This document shows positions 1-9,383 of a stretch of 64,000 nt of DNA, piece by piece. The stretch comes from Actinobacteria bacterium HGW-Actinobacteria-7 (GTDB lineage: Bacteria > Actinomycetota > Coriobacteriia > Anaerosomatales > PHET01). The stretch covers positions 1 through 64,000 of the forward strand of contig PHET01000002.1 in the NCBI GenBank assembly GCA_002841275.1, in the 5' to 3' direction. A program made the translations under genes and the position numbers. The notes below the pieces were generated by a model. That model was given only the letters and a program-made list of their open reading frames with translations. It made no database searches and was not told where the DNA came from. Every line of letters begins with the position of its first letter. Positions within the stretch are counted from its first letter, which is position 1.

Positions 1-765
<765 letters not shown>

Positions 766-814
766 GCGTATTACACCTCTTGAGGCGGGGGTTTGTGTGG
801 CAAAAAGCCTCACG

Positions 815-823
815 ATTCTAGCA
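815..823 (-). promoter_or_regulatory. Candidate extended -10 promoter for secA
   Basis: On the minus strand the sequence reads TGC-TAGAAT, an extended -10 element (TGn-TAtaaT type). It lies about 50 nt upstream of the secA ATG. No convincing -35 hexamer stands 16-18 nt further upstream, as expected for an extended -10 promoter. This is seen by eye only. Confidence 0.35.
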
Positions 824-884
824 CAGGGAGGCCGTGTTGCCGGGGTCGCGACTCCCCCGTTACACGCTCGTTGTCCCGTCCCGC

Positions 885-920
885 GCGGGACCGGTGCCGC
901 GAAATCGACACCGGTCCCGC
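885..920 (-). terminator. 12-bp perfect stem-loop downstream of the SARP-type regulator
   Basis: GCGGGACCGGTG (885-896) is the exact reverse complement of CACCGGTCCCGC (909-920), with a 12-nt loop. It lies 230 bp past the stop of the regulator gene and upstream of secA. There is no T-run on either side, so it could be a Rho-independent-like terminator without a U-tract, or a protein-binding palindrome. Confidence 0.35.
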
Positions 921-1152
921 CGTGACAACAGGCAGGACCTGCCGGACCCGTACGGAGAGCTTCTACGACTCGGTTGGTGCCCCTCTGGAACTCTCCCGCT
1001 CCACACCATTACGGAGTCGCGTCCCCGATACCGACCCGCCCTCGGGAAGCCCGAACATCCTGCTCCACGCCGAAGGTCATCCGACGCAGGAACACCGTAG
1101 CGGATGGTCCTTACCAAACCCTTGCCCTTTTCTTACTGCGCCCCCGCCCGCA

Positions 1153-4100
1153 CTAGCCGAGACCGTAGTCGTCTACCCTCGGACGATCCTCCATCACAAG
1201 AATCTGCTGGTAGAGCGCCACGGTATCGGCCGACGGATCCAGGCCCAACTCCTCGGCAAGCTGCGATTTGCACGCGATGAAAGTCTCCACGGCCGCGCTT
1301 CTCTGCCCCGCCGCTATGTGGCACCGCAACGCCATCTGGTACAAGTCCTCACGCTGTGGATCCACTTGGATGGCGCGTCGCACGTGCACCAAAGCTTGGC
1401 AGGGGTCGTCTCGGTCCATCAGCAACTCCGCAAGCCTTAGCATGGCACTGACGAATTCGAACCGATACCGGTCGCGCAGAACCACGATCCAGTCTTCGTA
1501 CGGATCACTCGCCAGCAAATCGCCGTGGTAAACGCCGGCTATGCGCTCCAAGGCTTCGATCGCCCGCCCCGAGTCGCTGGAGGCATCAGCCTGTTTCGCG
1601 TCCTGTAGAGCCTCCTCAAACTCATCCAGGTCAGAGCGTACGGTCATCGGAACGATGCGACATCTCCCACCAGCGTTGTCCACGTAAGGACAGCCGCCTG
1701 GTGCCGAAGTCTGCCCCATCAGCGCCGCCTTCATTGCACTCCACGCCACGTAGAAGTTGTTCTTGGCGCGATCACCTGGCAGATCTGGCCAGAGTAGATC
1801 GAAGATCTGCTCACGTGCAATCTCCTGCCCACGCCGCGATACCAGCATCGCGAAGAGCAATCGCGCCTTGCGCTTCTTCCACTCGCGATCGAGCACCGTC
1901 CGGTCGCCGACGTCCAGGCTCAGCCCGCCGAAGAGGCGAACGCGACATATCGGGCGTCCTTTGCGCTCCACGAACGCGTCGAACTGAGACTCGCCCAGAA
2001 GACGCCGACCGAGCACATCCCATTCCTCCGAAGCAGTCTGGTCGCGACAAGCCCGCAGAATCTGCTCGGCATTCTTGGACGGAATCATCCGACAGAGATG
2101 AATGGGAAGCGAACCCGCGCCAAAGCTCTCGACCATGAGGCCGACAAGCTCGGGGAACGCCCGAGCATACATGGCCGCCTGGAAGTTCGAGTTGCCTGAC
2201 CTGAGGTGTTCGGCGTGCGCTGACAAGCGCAGTACGCCACCCTCGCGGTCTCCCTCTGCAAAGTCACAAAGTGCGAGAATCATGGCCGCCCTAAAGGCAT
2301 GGTGAAGGTTCTCCCCGAACCCTGATTCGACTGCCGACTCCGCCCAAGCCCTTGATGCCGACGAGTCTCCCATCGCCAGCAACGACGCGGCGACTTCCAG
2401 CGCAGCCAAGCGACGAAAGTCCATGAAGTCCTGAACGCAAAGGCGTTCATAGGCACGTTCCGCGCTGGTGAGGGAATCCTCGAACCTGCCCGCAGCGCGA
2501 AGAAGCATGGCCTCGTATACACGATTCTGGGCAGCCTCCGCCTCTGCCCCCGAAGCAATACCTTTGCGAATCCCTTCTGCGATCGTCTCGATGCCCTCGC
2601 GCTCGTGCCCTTCGGCCATGAGCACACAGCCGAGCACCGGCAGAAAGTACACCAGGCTCGAGTCCTGGGCTATCTCGACGATGCGACGCAGCAAACCTCT
2701 TGAACGGTTGATTCTGCCCGTCTCAAGTAGCGCGGCCGCCAGATTCCCTCTTGCGTCCACTCTTAGCGCAAGCGTCCCCTCGTCCATCGCAGCGTATGGC
2801 GAGAGGAATTGACCGGTGGCCACGAAATCGCCGTAACGGAAGCACGGCAGAAGCGCAAGAGTCTGACCGGCCTCGCGACTGTCGGCGAGCGCCCGGCCTT
2901 CGCCTCTCCGCCCGATTTCCCAGCCTTGTCGCAATAGCTCCTCGCCACGGGCGTACTCTCCAGCCAAGACGTGGAGAGGAGCTGCCGCCCGGAGCAGTGC
3001 GGCCCTCGCCAGCGGCGTGATTCCCGTCTGGTGCGACACCTGCTGGACTTGGTCCAGCAATCCGGCCGCCTCATCCCATCGGTTCATCAAACGGAGCGCG
3101 TCAAGACAGTTTGCGGTCGCCTGGGCAACAATCGTCGCGTCTCCTTCGTGCTCCGCAAGTACGCGCGCGGCTCTGGCTTTCGACAAAGCCTCCTCGAAGT
3201 CATCGCAGTCCAGCAATACATCAGACCACAGAAGCAGCAAACGTGGACGACCCATAACTTCCGACAATGGCACGGACTCCAACAGATTCCTCAAGGAAGC
3301 GGCCGCCCCCCGCTGCAGACACGCGAATCCATGACCACCCAGAAACCCAAGAATTGCCTCGCCGCCAGCAAAGGCAATGACGTCGGCAGCGCGCTTGACG
3401 TCTCCTCGGTCAACTAGGGAATCCGCCAAGATCTGTATTTGTTCTGTGGGGAGGGCGAAATCAAGTGAACCAAGCACGAAATCCACAAGCAGGTCATGAA
3501 CGCAGAACGTCACGCCGTCGCGAATCGCCCCGCCGCCACCAATCTGAACTGCAAGCAACGGCAGCACAGAGGCCAATCGAGTGAGCGACCCTACGGCGTC
3601 CAATTCGCCAAGACGGCCCAGCTCCCTGCTGGAACCCGACTTCATCATCGCAGCGATGCTGAGCACCCTTTGGTCGGCAACAGTTGCGTGTGCTGCAAGG
3701 ATATGTTGCACCAATCTCGAGAAGGTTCTGGATTCGCCGCCGGTGGGTTGCGTGCCCTGCGACGCATGCGTCATCACAGCAAAGAGGGCTGCATGGCCTT
3801 GACTCGCGTGCCACGCATCGTGGACGCTCTCAATAGCAGGGCTGACGGTCAAGAGCTCCGCAAGGGCCTCCGCCTCGGCAAGACTCAGCCTCAATTCCTC
3901 TGAGGTAATGAGCTCAACCCCGCGGAGCACCCGAAGACCTCCTGGCGGGAGATTCCTGGTGGTCGCGATCAGGACACACCCAGCCTCACACAGCAACTCA
4001 CCGGCGTGTCCGAAATCACTCAGAGTCTCAGAAGATGCAAGAAAATCCATATCATCCAGTACTAGGCACGTCGAAGCGTGAGTAGCCATCGAAGCAAGAG

Positions 4101-4404
4101 CCGACAGCTCGTCAAACCAATTCGCAAGGCCGTCCTCTGCTCGCACGCTCTCGCTGGGATATCCCCTCAAGCGTCTGGCACCTTCAAGGATGTCAGCGGT
4201 GCACGGTGGTCCGCCCAAGCAGTCAATCCACCACGCCGCTTCAAATCTCCCTGCAATCTGCGCAGCGAGACATGTCTTCCCATACCCAGATGGCGCGAGG
4301 ATTACGATGGGCCTGCCGCGAACGGTGAGCACTCTGTCGAGCAGCTCACTCCTATCCACGAGTCGGCCAAGGAACGGAAGAACCCCCGTTGGATGAGCGC
4401 GCAC
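1153..4404 (-). CDS. Large STAND-ATPase transcriptional regulator with SARP-type HTH and BTAD domain
   Basis: This 1083-residue protein looks like a signal-integrating transcription activator. The N-terminus has a MalT-like P-loop (APSGYGKT, residues 37-44), followed by a nucleotide-binding domain and a long helical, alanine- and leucine-rich central region resembling TPR repeats (about 330-780). The C-terminal quarter has an OmpR/SARP-like winged helix (from about residue 818, RLFGGLSLDVGDR) and a bacterial transcriptional activator (BTAD) domain ending with LAEELGLDPS. MalT itself has a LuxR helix-turn-helix at that end; here it is SARP-type. The start is GTG at 4402-4404 with AGGAGG five bases upstream. 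Target genes and ligand are unknown. It stands alone, with a TTGACA promoter upstream. Confidence 0.85.
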   Translation of the reverse strand: MRAHPTGVLPFLGRLVDRSELLDRVLTVRGRPIVILAPSGYGKTCLAAQIAGRFEAAWWIDCLGGPPCTADILEGARRLRGYPSESVRAEDGLANWFDELSALASMATHASTCLVLDDMDFLASSETLSDFGHAGELLCEAGCVLIATTRNLPPGGLRVLRGVELITSEELRLSLAEAEALAELLTVSPAIESVHDAWHASQGHAALFAVMTHASQGTQPTGGESRTFSRLVQHILAAHATVADQRVLSIAAMMKSGSSRELGRLGELDAVGSLTRLASVLPLLAVQIGGGGAIRDGVTFCVHDLLVDFVLGSLDFALPTEQIQILADSLVDRGDVKRAADVIAFAGGEAILGFLGGHGFACLQRGAAASLRNLLESVPLSEVMGRPRLLLLWSDVLLDCDDFEEALSKARAARVLAEHEGDATIVAQATANCLDALRLMNRWDEAAGLLDQVQQVSHQTGITPLARAALLRAAAPLHVLAGEYARGEELLRQGWEIGRRGEGRALADSREAGQTLALLPCFRYGDFVATGQFLSPYAAMDEGTLALRVDARGNLAAALLETGRINRSRGLLRRIVEIAQDSSLVYFLPVLGCVLMAEGHEREGIETIAEGIRKGIASGAEAEAAQNRVYEAMLLRAAGRFEDSLTSAERAYERLCVQDFMDFRRLAALEVAASLLAMGDSSASRAWAESAVESGFGENLHHAFRAAMILALCDFAEGDREGGVLRLSAHAEHLRSGNSNFQAAMYARAFPELVGLMVESFGAGSLPIHLCRMIPSKNAEQILRACRDQTASEEWDVLGRRLLGESQFDAFVERKGRPICRVRLFGGLSLDVGDRTVLDREWKKRKARLLFAMLVSRRGQEIAREQIFDLLWPDLPGDRAKNNFYVAWSAMKAALMGQTSAPGGCPYVDNAGGRCRIVPMTVRSDLDEFEEALQDAKQADASSDSGRAIEALERIAGVYHGDLLASDPYEDWIVVLRDRYRFEFVSAMLRLAELLMDRDDPCQALVHVRRAIQVDPQREDLYQMALRCHIAAGQRSAAVETFIACKSQLAEELGLDPSADTVALYQQILVMEDRPRVDDYGLG

Positions 4405-4450
4405 TCCAGCCTCCTAGCTCGACTTGGGGGCGAGGGGGGCCCAATTGATT

Positions 4451-4479
4451 GTCCTAAAGGTAGCGGCCAACCATGTCAA
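4451..4479 (-). promoter_or_regulatory. Candidate sigma-70 promoter for the SARP-type regulator
   Basis: On the minus strand TTGACA (4474-4479) is followed after 17 nt by TAGGAC (4451-4456). The -35 is a perfect match and the -10 keeps T1, A2 and A5. It sits about 50 nt upstream of the GTG start of the regulator. Confidence 0.5.
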
Positions 4480-4507
4480 AGACAAGCACTACGCGAACTC
4501 TACCTAG

Positions 4508-5071
4508 CTACACGCGCGAACCGTCACAGACGACGCCTCGATCAATCATGGACTCAACAAGAACCAGCAACACTCCAACACTCAGCAACACATCGCCCAC
4601 ACTCAGGAGCGTTGCTCCGCTGCCCCAGTTGAAGGCAAGGATGTCTCCCAGCCAAGGAACAAGGGTGGCGCCGTTCAAGTTGCCGTAGAAGCCTCCAGCC
4701 GCCGCAATCCGCTCCGCAGTTCCCGGGAGCTTTGCGACCGGCATGGCTTGATTGAGAAGTACGACCAGAACATTGCCCAGAGTCCCGATCGCAAACAGCG
4801 GAAACCCCAGGCTCCCAAAGGCTCGTCCGTCAGTGCGCTGCGAGAAGTGCCAAACGAATGCGGCCAAACAGATGGACACTGACGTCCAAGCCAGCAGACC
4901 TACGCGTGTTGACTCACTCCAAAAGACCCGGCCCCGGGAAAGATCCTGGATAGCAAACAGCACTACCACGGGCAGCAGCCCGGTGCTGTCCAAGTCGAGC
5001 AAGTTACGCGGTCTACCACCACAGGCATATCCCAAGAACACGCCCAGCACTATCGCGACGATGGCAGGCAA
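4508..5071 (-). CDS. DUF5317 family membrane protein
   Basis: This 187-residue protein has about five hydrophobic segments and no catalytic motif that I recognise. It resembles the DUF5317 family: an N-terminal short helix followed by CGGRPRNLLDL, an asparagine-rich loop with a VPWLGD motif, and a C-terminal SVGDVLLSVGVLL helix. The function of the family is unknown. The start is a TTG directly abutting the TAG stop of the HD-domain gene, which implies translational coupling; an in-frame GTG eight codons in is the alternative. It is the last gene of the HD-GYP cluster. Confidence 0.65.
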   Translation of the reverse strand: MPAIVAIVLGVFLGYACGGRPRNLLDLDSTGLLPVVVLFAIQDLSRGRVFWSESTRVGLLAWTSVSICLAAFVWHFSQRTDGRAFGSLGFPLFAIGTLGNVLVVLLNQAMPVAKLPGTAERIAAAGGFYGNLNGATLVPWLGDILAFNWGSGATLLSVGDVLLSVGVLLVLVESMIDRGVVCDGSRV

Positions 5072-6190
5072 CTAGCTGACCGCCGGAATACGGTAGCCAA
5101 GCTCCAGCGCGGCCGCAACGACTCGCGCCTTAACCGAACTACTTGCGGCGACAGAAACCCGCCGAAGAACACTACCGTGATGCGCCTGCGCAACGCTGTC
5201 AAAACGAAGAGCGTCAATCTCGCCGGCCAGAGCGACGGCCATCGCAATATGCACGTCGATTTCGCGAACGCTGCCGGCCACCTCTCTACCGTCGCAGAGT
5301 TCCATGATAGGAATGACGTCGGCCAAGAACTCCACGTCCTGCAACACCAAGGACGACGATCCAGTTGCCTGCGAATCACGCTCCTCGTCACTGAGCGCTA
5401 TGGCATCGACATCGTGAAGTAGTGCGGCATAGCTAGCGCGCTCAACGTGCGACGGGCTGAAGCCGAGACGCATGCAAATCTCCCGAGCGATATGGGCGGT
5501 ACGGTCAGCGTGACCCCTGAGCCTGTCATCTTGTCCTTCAGCTGCCTCAACCAAGACCTCAACGGTCGTGCGGTAGGTTTCTCTCATCTGCAGCAGGACT
5601 GCATACGACTGTCTAATCAGCAATAGAACCGCCACCACTGGTACGAGACCATACGCGCCCATAGTCGGATACGTAATGACAACGAGCGCCGAGACTGACA
5701 CTTGTGCGGCAATGATTGGGGTCTGCCGCGTGATGTTGCCTCTCAGCAAGCGCCCCAGGGGCCGCTTGGTGCTGGCCGCTAGCCTCGTCTGAGTCGCAAT
5801 CAGCTCGGTGCCGAGATAGGCCGAGGCCATGAAGATCGCGACAATCGCATCGGAGAAGTTGATTGCACTCAACTGGACTAGTAGCAGCGACGCCCACAGG
5901 CCGGCAATCGCAAGCGCGCGAATACCGATTGACACCTCAAGAGTCAACGCACCCGCCCCCCTGTGTCGCAGCGTGTACAAGACCACAACTGAGGAAAGGG
6001 CGACCAGACCCAGTAGAACCCGTCCTTGCGAATCCAAGACAAGGAAGCCAGATGATATCAGCGCGCCGCTCACGCCAAAGCTGTCGCCCCGCGGAAGGCT
6101 GACATCGAACCAATCCAGCAGCACAATGCATCCGCCGAACACAACCGCGACTCCCCAGGCATCCACCAAGGCGCCAATTGACCACGACAT
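5072..6190 (-). CDS. Membrane protein with a degenerate HD domain
   Basis: This is a 372-residue membrane protein with about six transmembrane segments in the first 200 residues and a cytoplasmic HD-type domain after that. The domain keeps an early histidine (RGHADRTAHIARE) and an HD pair (AALLHDVD), like the HD-GYP protein encoded just upstream. The later parts differ: there is no HHERxxGxGYP stretch and the DAYDAM motif is missing. It may be a catalytically impaired partner or regulator of its neighbour. It begins three bases after the stop of the HD-GYP gene and abuts DUF5317, so the three form an operon. Its role in cyclic-di-GMP signalling is inference. Confidence 0.65.
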   Translation of the reverse strand: MSWSIGALVDAWGVAVVFGGCIVLLDWFDVSLPRGDSFGVSGALISSGFLVLDSQGRVLLGLVALSSVVVLYTLRHRGAGALTLEVSIGIRALAIAGLWASLLLVQLSAINFSDAIVAIFMASAYLGTELIATQTRLAASTKRPLGRLLRGNITRQTPIIAAQVSVSALVVITYPTMGAYGLVPVVAVLLLIRQSYAVLLQMRETYRTTVEVLVEAAEGQDDRLRGHADRTAHIAREICMRLGFSPSHVERASYAALLHDVDAIALSDEERDSQATGSSSLVLQDVEFLADVIPIMELCDGREVAGSVREIDVHIAMAVALAGEIDALRFDSVAQAHHGSVLRRVSVAASSSVKARVVAAALELGYRIPAVS

Positions 6191-6193
6191 GGG

Positions 6194-7570
6194 CTACGCC
6201 CCCCCACTTGCAGCGGGCTCTGGGGACTGAGTTCCCGGCTTTCCAATGACGCTGATGGCTTCAGGGCTCGCGACTTCGTCTCGCCACGTGCGCTGGAACG
6301 CCGCGACAACGGCCGGGTCGAATTGCGCTCCACTCTCTTCCAGCAGTACCCTGCGCGCACATTCGCAAGTCATCGCTGCTCGGTAGGCGCGGTTCGACGT
6401 CATGGCATCATATGCGTCAGCCACGGTCAGAATGCGGGACAGCAGATGGACGTCAGCGCCGACGTTCCCCGAAGGATAGCCGCTGCCTGAGTAGCGTTCG
6501 TGATGTTGCACCACGTATTCGGAAAGCTCAGAGAGCGAAGGTATCCGGTTCACCATCGCAGCCCCTGCCTCCGGATGATCTCTCATCAATGACAGCTCGG
6601 CGGGCGTGAGACGACCCGGCTTCGTCAGGATGCTCCGGGGCAGGGCGATCTTGCCGAGGTCGTGGAGAAGCCCAGCCGTTTCCAGCTTCTCGCAAGACTT
6701 GGCATCTAGACTCATCGCATGGCCGATCTCAACTGCAAATGCGGCCACCCGCTCCGAGTGGCCCCGAGTGTACGGATCCTTGGCCTCGATTGCGCCAACA
6801 AGCGATCTTATGGTGTCGGTGTAAGCATCTTTGAGGCTGCGATACCTCTGATACAGATCGCGCGCCACCACTAGTGGGAAGATGAAGAGAATGAGCGCCA
6901 CGAACCTGGTGGCTGTTACCTGCGCCATGAGGATGCCGACCGCAACCAGTGCCAGCAGCGACGGCACGTGCGTAATCGCCGACTCAAGGGTGTCTCTAAG
7001 CCTCACCCTATGCAGAACTGCGATTCCAAGCGCCGTCATGGCAGCGTTCCCGACCGCCAAAGCGATGGCGAGACCGAACAACGGCAGCAACACTCTCGGG
7101 AAGTCTCCGGCGTAGAAGGGGCTGGTCACACTGGCTGTCGCGAGCAAGCGGCCGCCCAGACGAAGGTAGAACCAACCAGCGGCAAGCGAAACCAGGATCA
7201 GTTGGCCCATGTTGTACGCGGAGACGACAAGCCCGCGTCTTGACGAGAACGTCCACGCAGAAAGCACCGATGCGCCCGCCACCAGCGCGGCTGCCGAAGG
7301 TCCCTGAAGCAGCATGGCGCATACGGCCAGAGGCATCGCAAGGGATATGGCGTAGTTCCCAATTACAGGAGCAAAGTTCTCCGAAATCACAGCCAGCAGA
7401 CCGATGAGTATCAAGAATGCCCACATGGCAGGAGCAAGAGTGCTCCAAAGCACGAGTATCAGAACAACCGCCAGAGAAACGGTGGAGATGCCCAGAGCGA
7501 CGAAGGGGCGGGGTAGCGAGGGACTCTTACTCACCCCGCTCACCCGCCCCTCGCAATTCCGAACCGGCAT
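6194..7570 (-). CDS. Membrane-anchored HD-GYP domain protein, probable c-di-GMP phosphodiesterase
   Basis: HD-GYP proteins hydrolyse cyclic-di-GMP or related dinucleotides. This one has about seven N-terminal membrane segments (residues 22-240) and a cytoplasmic HD-GYP domain. Visible motifs are GHSERV (270-275), LLHDLGKIALP (301-311), HHERYSGSGYP (356-366) and RILTVADAYDAMTSNRAYR (379-397), so the metal ligands appear complete. The ATG at 7568-7570 has only a weak ribosome binding site; in-frame GTG codons 9 and 12 residues later lie behind GAGGGGCGG and could be the true start. A 25-codon hydrophobic reading frame with a good ribosome binding site precedes it by nine bases. Confidence 0.85.
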   Translation of the reverse strand: MPVRNCEGRVSGVSKSPSLPRPFVALGISTVSLAVVLILVLWSTLAPAMWAFLILIGLLAVISENFAPVIGNYAISLAMPLAVCAMLLQGPSAAALVAGASVLSAWTFSSRRGLVVSAYNMGQLILVSLAAGWFYLRLGGRLLATASVTSPFYAGDFPRVLLPLFGLAIALAVGNAAMTALGIAVLHRVRLRDTLESAITHVPSLLALVAVGILMAQVTATRFVALILFIFPLVVARDLYQRYRSLKDAYTDTIRSLVGAIEAKDPYTRGHSERVAAFAVEIGHAMSLDAKSCEKLETAGLLHDLGKIALPRSILTKPGRLTPAELSLMRDHPEAGAAMVNRIPSLSELSEYVVQHHERYSGSGYPSGNVGADVHLLSRILTVADAYDAMTSNRAYRAAMTCECARRVLLEESGAQFDPAVVAAFQRTWRDEVASPEAISVIGKPGTQSPEPAASGGA

Positions 7571-7579
7571 CCGAGCGGC

Positions 7580-7657
7580 CTATCGAACGGTCATAAAGGC
7601 GCCGCCGGAAAGCACGAGGGAAGCAAGCGAGGCAACAAGCAGAATGATTCGCTTCAT
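7580..7657 (-). CDS. Possible 25-residue hydrophobic peptide upstream of the HD-GYP gene
   Basis: A short frame starts with ATG at 7655-7657 behind AAGGGGG (10-base spacing) and ends with TAG at 7580-7582. It encodes MKRIILLVAS, then a leucine/alanine/serine-rich stretch and a final AFMTVR. That is two basic residues followed by a single hydrophobic segment, typical of a small membrane peptide or a signal-like leader. The HD-GYP start codon follows nine bases later, so translation may be coupled. There is no homology I can cite. Confidence 0.4.
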   Translation of the reverse strand: MKRIILLVASLASLVLSGGAFMTVR

Positions 7658-7788
7658 GGTGAGAAGACCCCCTTTTCAGGTTCAATTCGGTCTCCTCCCA
7701 TCCCGCTAGTGATGGAAGAACGCTGTCCGCTCCGCTCGGGTTGTTGACAGTGTCCATCTTGTCCCGGTGCCGGTCCAAAAGGAAATGC

Positions 7789-8457
7789 CTATTCGATTGT
7801 CAGCAGAGCGATACGACGGTTGATCGCGTCGAGGGTCGCTCGTACTACTGAATCACTGTCGTTCTGCCGGACAAGCGCTGATCCGGAGAACGCCTGCTCA
7901 CCAAAGTGCGTGACCAACGAGATACACGCCACAGCGACCTTCTCGCGACCCAACTGAACAACAGCGACGTCCTCAAGCGCGAACGTGGTGTCCTCACCGA
8001 GATACTGGCCGACGGCGTCGAGCGCAGCCCCTGCAACGTTGCGGAGGCGCCCGGTCTGACTTGCTGGGCCTGATGCCATGCCAATGAATTCCCGGCCGGC
8101 TATCTCCAGCGTCACCGAAGCGGTCGCCTTCATCCCGGAAACGGAGGCGTTGATGTTCACGATGCGCGGACGCGCCGCGCTTGGTCGAACCTGCTCGGGT
8201 GCATCGGGAATCGATTCGCGCCCAAGCTGGGCGATTGAGATCTTTCGATGGTCGATGGGGATGCCGAATTGGGCCATCAGCGTCGACTCAATGTCACGAA
8301 CGAGCTGCTTTGGGCTCTTGGTCGGCAGTGCCAGAATATGGATTTCGGTTATCTGGCCATCGATTCCTACGACGACGCGGGCAGCCTTGATTTCACCAAC
8401 CTGCCCCAAACACTCTTCGATGTCCTCAGCTCGGACTCGAGATGCGTTCTGGTCCAT
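7789..8457 (-). CDS. Conserved hypothetical protein
   Basis: This 222-residue soluble protein belongs to a group I have seen in clostridia-like and actinobacterial genomes but whose function I do not know. The N-terminal third carries the pattern RVVVGIDGQITEIHILAL followed by PKQLVRDIESTLMAQFGIPIDHRKISIAQL. The C-terminal half repeats a similar beta-rich plan. The start is ATG at 8455-8457 with AAGGGG nine bases upstream; the frame is open further upstream but that part contains cysteine- and tryptophan-rich shadow sequence overlapping the promoter. A TTGACA promoter with a TGTGA-N6-TCACA palindrome lies directly upstream, so it may respond to a CRP/FNR-family regulator. Confidence 0.7.
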   Translation of the reverse strand: MDQNASRVRAEDIEECLGQVGEIKAARVVVGIDGQITEIHILALPTKSPKQLVRDIESTLMAQFGIPIDHRKISIAQLGRESIPDAPEQVRPSAARPRIVNINASVSGMKATASVTLEIAGREFIGMASGPASQTGRLRNVAGAALDAVGQYLGEDTTFALEDVAVVQLGREKVAVACISLVTHFGEQAFSGSALVRQNDSDSVVRATLDAINRRIALLTIE

Positions 8458-8532
8458 ACGGAGCCCCTTGCTACGACTAATGTTACGACTGTCTCCTGGC
8501 CAGAGCTCACATGAATGCAAGCATCCGCATGT

Positions 8533-8562
8533 AGCGTATGTGTGAGCCACGTCACATGTCAA
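8533..8562 (-). promoter_or_regulatory. Promoter with embedded CRP/FNR-like palindrome
   Basis: On the minus strand TTGACA (8557-8562) and TACGCT (8533-8538) are separated by 18 nt. The spacer contains TGTGA-CGTGGC-TCACA (8541-8556), the exact core consensus recognised by CRP-family regulators. A site between -35 and -10 normally means repression. The regulator itself is not in the window. Confidence 0.55.
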
Positions 8563-8610
8563 CCAACGCGGCAAACGGCTCAGGTTCATGCATCTTTCCG
8601 GACACACAAC

Positions 8611-8632
8611 GAGGGCGGCATGAGCCGCCCTC
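8611..8632 (-). terminator. Terminator of hpf
   Basis: GAGGGCGGC (8611-8619) pairs with GCCGCCCTC (8624-8632) around a 4-nt loop. It lies 28 bases after the hpf stop. On the minus strand the stem is followed by a GTTGTGTGT stretch that is only moderately T-rich. Confidence 0.65.
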
Positions 8633-8660
8633 GCGTTTCGTCCAAACCAGCCCCGAAGTA

Positions 8661-9224
8661 CTACGCCCGAGACTGGATGAGGCCGTAGTCGCCGTCCATC
8701 CTCCGATACATCACACTCACTGCGCCGTCCTCGGCATGTGTGAACACGAAGAAGTCATGACCGAGCAGCTCAAGCTGGAGAATGGCCTCGTCCTCAGACA
8801 TCGGCTTGGTGTCGATGTACTTCGTCCGGACCAGGACGCCTTCGGGCTCTTCCTCGTCCGCGAACGGGTCAGGCAGCTCGCTGCCACCCGCCACGGTGCG
8901 GACTGACATCTTGCCGTTGCGCCTATCCATCAGCTTGGTCTTGTACTTGCGCATCTGGCGCTCAAGCTTCTCGGAAACAAGATCGATCGCCGCATACATG
9001 TCCGGTGCGGCCTCCTCGGCGCGTACCACGATGCCCTTCATTCTCGCGGTTACCTCAGCTACGTCCCTATTCTTGTTCGAGGGGTTCTTCTCCACGTGCA
9101 ATATGACGTCGACCGTCATGTCCTCACGATCATGGACCTTCGCAGCTTTCGACACCTTCTCTTCCGCGTACGCGCGAATCGGCTCGGTGACAGGTATGTG
9201 GCGTCCGGTGATCTTGATCTGCAT
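8661..9224 (-). CDS. hpf: Long-form ribosome hibernation promoting factor
   Basis: Long HPF dimerises 70S ribosomes into inactive 100S particles under stress or slow growth. The 187-residue protein has the N-terminal RaiA/YfiA beta-alpha fold (MQIKITGRHIPVTEPIRAYAEEKV) and the C-terminal dimerisation domain (VRTKYIDTKPMSEDEAILQLELLGHDFFVF), so it is the long form. The start is ATG at 9222-9224 with AGGAGGG nine bases upstream; another ATG six bases closer to the Shine-Dalgarno is out of frame. It is monocistronic with a hairpin terminator. The 159-bp leader contains a short GTTGT-N5-ACAAC repeat but no motif I recognise. Confidence 0.95.
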   Translation of the reverse strand: MQIKITGRHIPVTEPIRAYAEEKVSKAAKVHDREDMTVDVILHVEKNPSNKNRDVAEVTARMKGIVVRAEEAAPDMYAAIDLVSEKLERQMRKYKTKLMDRRNGKMSVRTVAGGSELPDPFADEEEPEGVLVRTKYIDTKPMSEDEAILQLELLGHDFFVFTHAEDGAVSVMYRRMDGDYGLIQSRA

Positions 9225-9383
9225 AAGCCATACCCTCCTCGACGCGTTGTTCCTGACAACAATGAACATACCCGAGTTGGGGTCCAGCCACCCCGCTTCC
9301 GGGCAACACCACACGCAAGAAATCCAGCTGGCGACGTGTGGCCGCGAGCTGGACTCCAATGATGTGACAATCGTGCTTCGGCC

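Larger units (their letters stand above)
766..1152. other. Intergenic region, 387 bp, between secA and the SARP-type regulator
   Basis: I see no supportable gene here; the frames that stay open are arginine- and proline-rich shadows of GC-rich DNA. The region holds the secA promoter candidate near 815-823 and one strong inverted repeat at 885-920. A smaller inverted repeat (TGAGGC at 781-786, GCCTCA at 807-812) lies just upstream of the secA ribosome binding site. Confidence 0.5.

Noticed and set aside
8458-8607. N-terminal 50-residue extension of the conserved hypothetical protein
   Set aside because: It would run over the TTGACA promoter and the palindrome, has no conserved look, and the ATG at 8457 has a good ribosome binding site.
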